Source: Coptis chinensis (Eukaryota > Streptophyta > Magnoliopsida > Ranunculales > Ranunculaceae). Taken from it: a stretch of 64,000 bases of DNA. The DNA is taken from positions 43,311,001-43,375,000 of the forward strand of contig CM027378.1 in the NCBI GenBank assembly GCA_015680905.1, in the 5' to 3' direction. A program made the position numbers and the translations under genes. Of the stretch, positions 21,530 through 30,302 are shown piece by piece. The notes beneath the pieces are model-generated. The model was not told where the DNA came from and did no database searches. It was given only the letters and a program-made list of their open reading frames with translations. Position 1 is the stretch's first letter. Every line of letters begins with the position of its first letter.

Positions 21530-22177
21530 TTTTTTGAAAAAGTTATGGGGTTAAGGCAGACCCCCACGGTTTATATTGCAAAGGGTAAAACCTTACAAGC
21601 CTCCCTAAGAGTTAGATCATTATAAGGAGGCACACAAAGGCATAAAATCAACATACTATAAGCCTAACATACACGAGATCACTAGACATGCTACAATCGA
21701 ACCCTAAGAAAGTAGAGCTAGAAATCCTACTTTCTAGTCATGATTTCCTTTACAATCTTAGGATGATCTTTCCTAAGATGAGTCTGCTTTTCTCATAATT
21801 ACAAAGAAACCCATGAACAACACACATAAGTAAGTCCCAAAGTGTCATCCCAAAACTCTTTTGTGTAGTCCTCAAGATGTCTCATCTTTTTGTTTTTGGT
21901 TAACAACTTAACCTTCTTCATCATTGCAAGTGTAGGCTCTATTTCTCTGAAGAACGCTCTTGGATCCTTTTGCTTCTTTTTGGGCTTCCAAAGTAGTCCA
22001 TTGATTCTCGAAATTCATTGCATACTTTGATGTGCTCTTAGGCAATGCAAGCGTTGGACCATCCCCAAACAACTTCAGATTCACTCTCTAAGAGATGGTC
22101 ATCTACATCCTCATTTCCAACAACTAACCCTTCATACATGTTTCTGCATGTATGAAGGGTTAGTTAACTTTATAAAC
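21530..22177 (-). mobile_element. Probable minus-strand retroposon with repeated flanks
   Basis: The left flank AAGGGTAACTAATGGTTCTT (from 21511) is repeated immediately at the right side (about 22178), and the insert begins with a T run (21528-21535), as a poly-A tail on the minus strand would. The right flank motif is repeated once more at 22208, so a pre-existing tandem repeat is an alternative. Coding content is not recognisable. The insert contains the perfect hairpin at 22122-22165. Confidence 0.4.
22122..22165. repeat. Perfect 19-bp inverted repeat (hairpin)
   Basis: AACTAACCCTTCATACATG, a 6-base loop TTTCTG, then the exact complement CATGTATGAAGGGTTAGTT. No mismatch in 19 pairs. Confidence 0.9.
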
Positions 22178-22810
22178 AAGGGTAACTAATGGTTCTTCTT
22201 GCAATGTAGGGTAACTAATGGTTCTTGCTGCAATGTAATGACCATAAACGACAATGAAAATAACTAATGTACAATGTCGATGATGCAATATACCCTAAAT
22301 AACTAATGACATCTCATGATACACCCGGACATCTCATGATACAATGTCATTGCCAAACTTCGACAATGAAAATATGAAAATAAACTATCTCTTGATAAGC
22401 CCGGTGGCCAGTGGGAGACATCTGGAGGAGTGGAGATGGATTGGAGGAGTGGAGGATTTCGACAATGAAAATATGAAAATAAATAAAGGCGAAGAGAAAA
22501 ACAGAAGGGAACAATATAGTGAAAAAACCAAGTGGTTTTGTCCTTCTTTCTCCCAAAATGTTAAGCTCGGAGGATAAAAAGCAGCATCGTCATAATATAG
22601 TGGGTTGTTCATCATGGAAAAGGAGGGAATTCTTGTGGGGTTGTTCATCATGGAAAAATGGGCTCAAACTTCAGGGAATGTCAAAGTTAGAAAGCAACTC
22701 CGCGGGAAGACCGCGAAAGAATCTAAGCTGCGAAAACGCATCTCAAATGCCCATTCATGCAAGCCGAGGCGAAAGTAAACCTCTCATAACAACATTCCTT
22801 TTGGCATAAC
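22178..22810. other. Short tandem repeats; no gene recognised
   Basis: Repeats of GGGTAACTAATGGTTCTT..TGCAATGTA (22181-22240), ATCTCATGATACA (22310-22345), TTCGACAATGAAAATATGAAAATAAA (22360 and 22460) and GGGTTGTTCATCATGGAAAA (22600 and 22640). The frames at 22344 and 22519 owe their length to these repeats. Confidence 0.5.
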
Positions 22811-23689
22811 CATTATCAAACCTCACATAAAGAACCTTGCAAAGCATTTGTTTTCATCTCAGACTTTCTTTACTATCGGGCTTCGGTCTTTATTTATCAT
22901 GACGGGGTTGCACACAATTTGAAGTTGTCCATTTTCAATCTCACCAAATCCAACTCCAAACTCTCCAACATCCGTTTCATTTCTAAAACATACTTCACCA
23001 AGAATTTAACATCAAATCCCGATGCGTAAAAGCAAATCTAAGTCACTCACAATATTGGAAAAGCTGTCCACTCTCAGCGGTCATCATATCCAAAGTCGGT
23101 TTGTACAACCCGGTTCAACGTGACTTTGAATATTTCCAACATGTGGGCTCGGGTTTCTAAATCCACCGCGGTGAGGTGATTGTGGATGACATTGTCGAAA
23201 CAACCTAAAACTGTTCTTGTTCACCATACCAACAATCTCTTTAGAACTCTTATCCACCAGCGATTACTCATCAAATGTCCCTATGTCAACATGCCATCTC
23301 CACCACATTGTTTTGCCCTAAATCTACCCTCCTTCCTCCTATAAGATTCAAGGTCATTTTCATATTCGAAATCCACCACAGCCATTACAATAGGACAGCC
23401 ACAAAATAAGCTAAAAGATAGGCGACAATGAAACTTAATTAGGACGACAAATTACTAAAGGTATGAAATGAAGACGGATCCCCAACTGAACAACAATAAA
23501 TAGCCTAAAAAAACCGCGGGGCATTCCTACTTTCCCATAACTCCCTAAGCATCATTATATTGTAGATATTTGTCCTTCTCCTTCACCTTTTTTTTAACTT
23601 TCGAGTCTCATCGGCATGCATCGATGTCTAGCATGAACACTCTTGCTGAAAAAAGCACTTGATTTGTCTAGACTAACCTTACGCCCATT
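22811..23689 (-). other. Possible LINE-derived or unknown degenerate stretch
   Basis: No clear coding block. It lies downstream, in minus-strand sense, of the endonuclease remnant at 23690-23930, so it may be further decayed LINE sequence, but no reverse-transcriptase motif could be read. Confidence 0.25.
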
Positions 23690-23930
23690 CTTACTCTTAT
23701 TTATTTATTTTCAACCCCCAAGCATTGAAATCCCCAAATAATAACCAAGGACCGGGGAACTAAACCAACAAAACTCCTAATATCATCCCACATTTGCTTT
23801 CCTCTTACAAGAATAAGGATTACCATATACAAAAGTAAAAACCATTCTATACTAGAATTAACATTTGAAATTTTACGTGATATGGTTCAAATGTGCTCCC
23901 ATAATTTTCTCTCCTCGAACTTCCTTGGAT
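23690..23930 (-). pseudogene. LINE (L1-type) endonuclease fragment
   Basis: Minus-strand translation in shifting frames reads FVYGNPYSCKRKQMWDDI (about 23795-23850) and FVGLVPRSLVIWG followed by F-N-like residues (about 23715-23775). This matches the apurinic-type endonuclease of plant L1 ORF2, where a vYGxP..R..mW block is followed by a hydrophobic strand and GDFN. The Asp of GDFN is lost by a frameshift. This endonuclease nicks target DNA for target-primed reverse transcription. No RT domain is recognisable downstream, so this is a remnant. Confidence 0.55.
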
Positions 23931-24620
23931 GTTTCCACCTCTTCACTATCATCCGACCACAGTCATCAGTGAGTGCTCTATCCTAGCATCGCTCTCATAG
24001 TCCTTGAGATACCAAAGTAGGATCCCCATAAGCAAAATAGGGTTGATTCTTGGTAGAGTACTTTTCTTGATTCAACTGTACTCCACAAAGTCGTCTCCTC
24101 CACTATCATCATCCCTCCACTTTTACTATGTTCCATGTCCCTTGATTTTGGTTTCTTCACCTTTAGCATTGTCCAGAGCCCTCGATTACTTGACTCTATA
24201 ACCACCACTTCTCTTGCTTTTTGATCTCTATTCTTCGATAAGTAACCCTCATTTTCTTACCCTCCCTTACTTCATCTTCCTCATCATACCCTTCCATCTT
24301 CCTATTGTTTCTCTATTCCGCAGTGTTTAGCTTTGACTCCTCCTTTTTCTCCTGTAAACCATCTTCCCAGTGTCTTCTAATTTTTCTAGCTTCCCTATCA
24401 TCCCACCTTTTTCATATTTTTTTTATCTCTACCCTTACTTCCTTGTTGATCCTGTGGAAAAATGTCCCTTGCCTTCACCATTTTTAAACTTTTTTTGCGC
24501 TTGGTATGCCTTTAGCTCTAATAACTTCGGCTTCATTCAAATCTAGAGGGGCGGCTTGGAAGTTTGACTATTCCCCTTCGAGATATTTTCTTCAGTGAGA
24601 TTTGACCCAAACCAATTATT
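23931..24620 (-). other. Upstream part of the LINE remnant, unrecognised
   Basis: On the minus strand this is purine-rich, with basic, frame-broken coding potential (for example the frame 23978-24208). It could be the end of LINE ORF1 and start of ORF2, judged only by its position 5' of the endonuclease block. Confidence 0.25.
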
Positions 24621-24624
24621 CAGC

Positions 24625-24745
24625 GTGAGCGATTTTGGCGGTAGAAGGGGGCTATCTTGGACAAAAAACTAACTTAACTTGGTTGGTTTACGTGCATGCG
24701 TCCTCACTTCTCTCTCATTTTTTCTCTTTCTCCTTCACCCACATG
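24625..24745 (-). mobile_element. CTCCGCTCAC-family MITE-like fragment, inverted
   Basis: Starts GTGAGCGATTTTGGCGG.., then GGGGGC..GGACAAAA and AACTTAACTTGGTTGG. It is the inverse complement of the right half of the element at 20637-20838. Confidence 0.5.
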
Positions 24746-25080
24746 GCCCAGCACAAAAAAAACGTTCGACTTCGACTGCTGTCAGGGCAGGCTTCCACCT
24801 CGAGCTCCCCTCCTCTGCCAACCTCATAATTTACCACAACACTACTCTCTCTCTCTAGTCTCTACTGCTTACAAGCTCCGCTGGTAATTCTCTCGAGCAT
24901 AGTACAAAATATCGCGATATATCGCGATATATATATCGAGAAATTGAAAGTGGATATATAAAAAAATCATGATATAGGATTGGATATATTCCAGTAATCC
25001 AATGCAAATATCCCCGATACTTATCGATATATCGAGATATTTTGACGATATAGTGGATATCACAATATATCACCAAACGT

Positions 25081-25300
25081 GATCATCGGGTTAATGATAA
25101 AATTGAAAGCTTTTGCTAGTCGAGCTAAGATTGTTCAAATTGATATTGAACCAGCTGAAATTGGAAAGAACAAGCAACCTCATGTCTCGATATGTGCTGA
25201 TGTAAGGTCGGCTTTAGAAGGAATTAAGGAATTAATAGATTGCTAGAGCGGGGGAAGAAACTTGAAGCTTGACTTTTCTTGGCAACCCATTAAAGGAATT
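25081..25300 (+). pseudogene. Acetolactate synthase (large subunit) fragment
   Basis: The stretch encodes DHRVND then, after a one-base shift, [20 protein letters not shown] and [20 protein letters not shown] (about 25105-25225). This closely follows the central domain of plant acetolactate synthase, where the protein reads R-V..K-L..FA.RAKIVHIDID. A further short phrase LKLDFSW lies near 25260-25282. The intact chloroplast enzyme makes acetolactate for branched-chain amino acids; here only about 65 residues remain, with no start and no FAD or TPP sites. It is a captured fragment inside the TIR-bounded element. Confidence 0.78.
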
Positions 25301-25958
25301 TGAAATTTATCCAAATTGATTGAAGATTATTGAAGGTTTTGTATACCTGCTTGCACATGTCACAAGAAAGTCTTGAGTCGAAGGGGCAATTCAAAAGATG
25401 GATGTCGTGTCCATTGTGACTCATCAAGAGCATGTAAAGATGTGATCACTGAGGGTGACGGGACTCGGGAGATCAACATATTAATTGTATTTGGGTGACT
25501 GAAGCTGTAATTGGTAGCAGTGTATCATAGGCTTTTGAGAATCATGCCGGGAAAAATGGTGTAGCTGGTAATCTGGTATCTGGTTTGTTGTGTTAGTCTA
25601 TTTCCAGTTTCATTAAAAGAGGTGGTTAACTTATGTTAGTTTGCCACTGTTGTCTTATTGACTGTTACACTTTTAGCTTCTTACAATCTTACTGATACTT
25701 AAATAATTGCAATAATTCACAAAACACAAAAAAACTTCCAATTATGTGTTTACATAATTATAATTACATTAACCAGGCAACGTTGGAAATTATTTATTAA
25801 CTAGCAATTTCCCTAGGTTCAGTGAGTTTTTCTACATGCACAAAACCATATTTTAAAAATTATCCTTGATATTTGTGGATATTTGTGGATATTTGTCGAT
25901 ATATCCAGGATATTTACAGATACCCCAATGTAAACTAGTATACTGCTAAGCAGTGGGG

Positions 25959-26161
25959 GTGAGCGGAGTGGGAGAGGAAGATGGAGGAGTGGAGATGGAG
26001 AAGGAGGAGTGGAGATTTAGAGTGTCTGGAGAGGGAGAGGAAAAGGGAGAGTGAGAGAGCGAAGAGAAAAAGCGAGGGGAATAGATGAGACGCACGGATT
26101 ACCAAACCACAAAATGTCCGCATAACCCCCCCTTCTCCCACAAAATGTTCGCTCCGCTCAC
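25959..26161. mobile_element. CTCCGCTCAC-family MITE-like element with both TIRs
   Basis: Begins GTGAGCGGAG and ends CTCCGCTCAC, perfect 10-bp inverted ends, with a purine-rich left part and CCCCCCCTTCT / AAAATGTTCG near the right end as in the copies at 20445 and 20637. Length 203 bp. Confidence 0.65.
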
Positions 26162-26289
26162 GGAATATCCCCACATAGAGGGATATATCCACGGTACATA
26201 TCTATAAATCAGAAGTCGATATATTGCTCTATCCCGATATTTTGTACTATGCTCTTGAGAGCCTTCTCTTGAAACTTCTCTTTTTTTTT

Positions 26290-26434
26290 GGCTAAATCTA
26301 CTGTGCGCGAGATGTATCGTGCGCCCTCACATCTGGGCCACTCACACACAGAGGTGAGGGTGTATTTCACCAAACAAGTACTGATCCAAAGGTGTGATGG
26401 CACACCATACATCTCGCGCACCATAGATTTAGCC
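26290..26434. mobile_element. 145-bp MITE with TIRs and T9 target duplication
   Basis: GGCTAAATCTACTGTGCGCG at the left pairs with CGCGCACCATAGATTTAGCC at the right. The inverted homology continues about 40 bp inward (GAGATGTAT / ATACATCTC). Nine T residues flank both sides, which would be a 9-bp target duplication typical of Mutator-like elements, although T runs make this ambiguous. Confidence 0.75.
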
Positions 26435-27489
26435 TTTTTTTTTTTTTTTTTTCCCTACAAATTGCCTTCTCGTTGCACACACAGCCTTAAACAGTAAACA
26501 GAGAGTCTGAGCCCTCTCGGTCTTGAGTCACCCTAGTTTTGTAAAGGGTTCTTAGTTACCCTCAGGTTTAGCTATTGTGTCCAACCTTGCATCCGGTTTA
26601 GGCTCTACACAATCTTGTACCCATTCCTCCAGATGTAGCCCATCCAGAACAGCTTCAAACCTTGATTTTTGCATCTTCCAAACACGAGTCTGACTCTTCA
26701 TGGTGCGAATACATACCCACCAAATTGATATTGATTTTAGCATCTTCCAAATCGACCACCCATTCTCTTGCTTGAAAGATTTGAATCAAGGTGCAAACAA
26801 TCGAATCGTGAGCTCTAATTTTGCAACAAATGAAGGTAATTTACGATAAATTTTGAACATTTTATTGAGTCTATATGCACATATAGATAATTTTGCAACT
26901 CATCTGATTTTGAAATGTGGAATTCTTGTACTTTTTTTTTTAAGTCTGAAATCAACGTCCTCAAGAAATAGTCTAGGAAATATGATAGACTTTGTTTTGT
27001 TTAATAATGCTGCACACTTGTTCATTTGAGTTGCTATCAATGCTGCTTCCCTCTCCTCTTTTTATTCTTTTTGTTGGTGAGTCTGGATACTCTGTAGTAT
27101 AAGAATTTGAGCTATCGCATATCTAATACGAGTATTTCCTGGGAATATGGCGGGCATGGTGGTAGTGGCAGTGATGGTGCTAATGCTAGTGTTGGATCTG
27201 AGGTGTCGTGTGGAAGTAGTGGAGGTAATGAAAGGTGGACACTAGTCATTGGTCTCTCTATTACAAAACTCATAATAGAAGTAGACCCAACACACCAAGA
27301 CAGCATATTAGTAGGCAATAAGTTCCTGTCTTTCCTCGCCACCATATTCCAGTTTCATGATGCACGTACTACACTACTTAAAACCTGACGTACTGACCTT
27401 TTATCTCTCTTTTTGCACTTTTCTTGAGCTTTCATTGATGTGAAAACTTTGTTGTTTTAACTCTCCTGAATTAGTATATATTTGAGTTG
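26435..27489. other. No recognised gene; possible upstream exons of the zinc-finger locus
   Basis: A frame at 27107-27388 is Gly/Ser-rich (GGHGGSGSDGANASVG) and is followed by intron-like sequence ending GTAG before the zinc-finger block. It could be an upstream exon. The rest shows nothing identifiable. Confidence 0.3.
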
Positions 27490-28053
27490 TTGACCGTAGG
27501 TTGAATGTCGGTTATTGTGATCAACTTGGACACTTTCGGCTATTGAGTGCCAATTTATGTGCTCTCCTTGTAAAGAAGGCTGCATGTGATGGTATCCGAT
27601 TGTTGGGCATATCGCAAACAGAAAATAATCGGGGAAGGAAGTACTTGAAGTGCCAGCATTCGACATGTAGAAGTTATCTACAATGGTTGGATGAAGCTAC
27701 TTGTGAAAAAAATTCTGATTGGATCAAGCTCATCAACAAATGAATGCTTTAAGTGTGGTCAAGCAGGCCATTGGATGGCAGAGTGCCCATGGGTAGACTG
27801 TCATTGCATTCAAAATGACTGTAAGGGAAGGAGGACTGTAAAAACTACCAAGAATGGATTAAATGTTGGAAAGAAGTACTTGAAATGCAAGAGCTGCAAG
27901 GGATTTGAATGGCTTGAAGATGCACTGAAGAGGGAGTCAAGACAGAAGAAAACCACTTTGACTGCGGAACCCATCGTTACCCTAAAAATGACTCTGTCAG
28001 AATTTTCAAAACTCAATATAAATGGATGCACATGTACTCAAAATTGTATGTAA
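27490..28053 (+). pseudogene. GRF-CCHC-GRF zinc-finger protein fragment (copy 2)
   Basis: Two overlapping frames (27501-27743 and 27691-28053) encode in order a GRF-type finger (ACDGIRLLGISQTENNRGRK.. with YLKC..C and LQWLDEA, about 27565-27700), a zinc knuckle CFKCGQAGHWMAECPW (CX2CX4HX4C, about 27744-27790) and a second GRF-type finger (TTKNGLNVGKKYLKCKSC, about 27845-27897, then FEWLEDAL). A one-base shift near 27700 separates them. The order matches the locus at 16930-17361. GRF fingers bind ssDNA and occur at the C-terminus of topoisomerase III-alpha and in some transposon proteins. It is the better preserved of the two copies and may end naturally at 28053. Confidence 0.66.
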
Positions 28054-28351
28054 GGCTAGTTCATTGTATGTAAGACTAGTTCTTCCCGTGTACTCTATTT
28101 GAAACTCAAGTCGGTTTACTCCCTTGTCCTTTTTCCTTAGTTAAATTAATTGAGGAAATTAATTTCCTTAAGTTTGTCAGAAATTTTCCTTGTAAACTAA
28201 GGAAACTCGAGTATGTCAGAAAATTTCCATCAATTTTGAGCAACTCTAGCCAGTTTACTCCAATTTGTTGTGGTTTTGGACTTTTGGCTTGTGTTAGATT
28301 ATTTTGGCCTCTTCAATTACATACCCTTCTATCGAGTAGACTATGAGCGAG
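28054..28351. other. No gene seen; flank of the solo LTR
   Basis: Contains TTTCCTTA/TAAGGAAA inverted bits around 28130-28205. The last five bases GCGAG (28347-28351) are the left target-site copy of the minus-strand LTR. Confidence 0.45.
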
Positions 28352-29118
28352 TGATAAAACATAAAATGAATAATCTACCTACGAAATGAACAATGAACTC
28401 AAAACGTAAGTAAACTAAAACTAATTTACGTGTCTATGTTTATCAAAGTTTCTACTCTCGAATCTATCGAAATAGAGTAGAGTAACAAATTCGTTCCACT
28501 CCTAGTGCTCTAGCATGGAATGTTTTCTAATCTAATTAGTCGGTCTTAAGCCTAATGAGAGTTTTACGAGGGGGAATTATACTACGATGCAACTACCCAC
28601 AAGATACAAACTATAATTGATTCAACTATGGAAATACTACGTTGATTCTATAATAAGGAATTAGGGGGGATTGATTCCACCTTAACTTCAACTTAACTTC
28701 ACTAACGACGAATCATTAAGTAATCGAATGAACTGCTACACGCAGAACAATTGGTTCTTCCTAATCCCTAATTACACATGACATTTCTACCAATTCATAA
28801 CTAGCATGTGAGCGATTAAACCCATTCTCATGGCCGAATTAATCGTTTCTAGAGTGGAATAGAAATTACGACGACTCTACGATAATCGGAATCAAGCTTT
28901 CATCAAGGCTTCTCAACCCCCTCTAATGGAGGTTTAGCGAGAATCATTCATAATCATTTCCATATGAATCTAAACTAAACATATTATCAAAGATTCGAAA
29001 TTTACTAATCTAAACTAAACGATAATTAAATTCTAATTAACAACTAAGAAATGGTAACCAACAATAATTAAAACTAGATCTAATATATTGAAATAACACA
29101 ATTCGAAATTGATAAAAT
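28352..29118 (-). repeat. 3' portion of a minus-strand solo LTR (left half)
   Basis: Starts TGATAAAACATAAAATG, the inverse complement of an LTR 3' end, and runs to about 29118, covering roughly positions 709 to the end of a 1471-bp LTR. Its other part is at 49006-49399, 20 kb away. The outer flanks are GCGAG and GTGAG, a near-identical 5-bp target duplication. The two parts therefore look like one solo LTR split by later plus-strand insertions. Confidence 0.68.
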
Positions 29119-29124
29119 AACACA

Positions 29125-29779
29125 ATTAGATTCATATGGGAATGATTGCGGAATGATTCTCGGCTAAACCTCCATTAGAGGGGGTTGAGAAGCCTTGATG
29201 AAAGCTTGATTCCGATTATCGTAGAGTCGTCGTAATTTCTATTCCACTCTAGAAATGATTAATTCGCCATGAGAATGGGTTTAATCGTTCACATGCTAGT
29301 TATGAATTGGTAGAAATGTCATGTGTAATTAGGGATTAGGAAGAACCAATTGTTACGTGGTAGCGTTCAATTCGATTCTTATGCGATTAATTCGTTAGTG
29401 AGTTAAGTTGAGTTAAGGTGGAATCAATCCCCCCTAATTCCTTATTATAGAATCAACATAGTATTTCCATAGTTGAATCAATTATAGTTTGTATCTTGTG
29501 GGTAGTTGCATCGTAGTATAATTCCCCCTCGTAAAATTCTCATTAGACTTAAGACCGACTAATTAGACTAGAAAACATTCCATGCTAGAGCACTAGGAGT
29601 GGAACGAATTTGTTACTCCACTCTATTTCGATAGAATTGAGAGTAGAAAACTTGATAAATATAGACCGTAGAAAGTTTTAGTTTACTTACGTTATGAGTT
29701 CATCGTTCATTTCGTAGGTAAACTATTCAATTTTATGTTTTATAAAATGGCAGCGGTTATCAAATTTTATCTTTTATCA
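29125..29779 (+). repeat. Truncated 5' LTR of element A (U5 side)
   Basis: Starts about 855 bp into the LTR (TAGATTCATATGGG, compare 37085) and ends ..TTTTATCA at 29779. It forms a large inverted repeat with 28352-29000. Just before the end is a second, damaged copy of the LTR-end/primer-site junction (about 29735-29762), so the end was locally duplicated. Confidence 0.85.
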
Positions 29780-29781
29780 AA

Positions 29782-29794
29782 TGGCGCCGCTGCC
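29782..29794 (+). other. Primer-binding site (tRNA-Asp type), element A
   Basis: TGGCGCCGCTGCC begins two bases after the LTR end and matches the complement of the 3' end of plant tRNA-Asp (TGGCGCCGTTGCC) with one mismatch. Confidence 0.8.
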
Positions 29795-30302
29795 ATCTTA
29801 GTTTCACTTTAGCATTGTTTTCATAGTATAATTAGTCATTTTTAAGTCCCATTAAACCCACCCACCCTTGTTTGATTCATACTATGGTTATCCGTTTCAG
29901 CGTCGAAAAATTCCGCGACAAAATTACCGAAGCGACCTTATATAAAGGGCGCACTGGCCTATAGTCTGGGACCACGAAGACCAGCCCTCATATACCGAGA
30001 CGACCGGTAGCTAAGTCAACGGAACAAGGGTCAGCGACCGCGCTATGCAAGCAGCACTGCGCCTAAGCCAAAAATCTCGGTTTCAACAGGTTTGTTTCAA
30101 ACTTCGATTTTTAAGTTTTTTCAGTGTTCTAACTTGTTATTTACACTGAACACGCGTAAACAAGACGCTATTCATAAGCGAAGCAAGAACACAATCAGGT
30201 ATTCCTTTCTTCTACACCTCGCATCTCCAGTTAGAGGTTTCTACTAGTATATCAGAATTGTTTGGAGTGTTGCATGTTTAGTTAAGTTCGACTTAGTCTT
30301 GC
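29795..30302 (+). other. 5' leader of element A
   Basis: Non-coding. Contains the GC-rich variable part (29925-30060) and the conserved block TAAACAAGACGCTATTCATA (30157-30176) common to all leaders in the window. Confidence 0.7.

Larger units (their letters stand above)
24890..26261. mobile_element. TIR-bounded element carrying an acetolactate-synthase fragment
   Basis: The left end CTCTCGAGCATAGTACAAAA (24890) is matched by its inverse complement TTTTGTACTATGCTCTTGAG at the right (26240-26261), with only a two-base insertion. Both ends continue into ATATCG-rich inverted sequence. Inside are an ALS coding fragment (25081-25300), AT-rich ATATCC/GGATAT repeats and a nested CTCCGCTCAC-family element (25959-26161). 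This is the layout of a Pack-type (gene-capturing) DNA transposon of about 1.37 kb. No convincing target duplication is visible. Confidence 0.58.

Noticed and set aside
27490..28053. Full topoisomerase III-alpha gene
   Set aside because: Only CCHC and GRF fingers are visible, with no Toprim or catalytic Tyr domain upstream in the window.
29782..29794. A tRNA-Asp gene
   Set aside because: Only the 13-base complement of the tRNA 3' end is present, as a primer site; no cloverleaf can be built.
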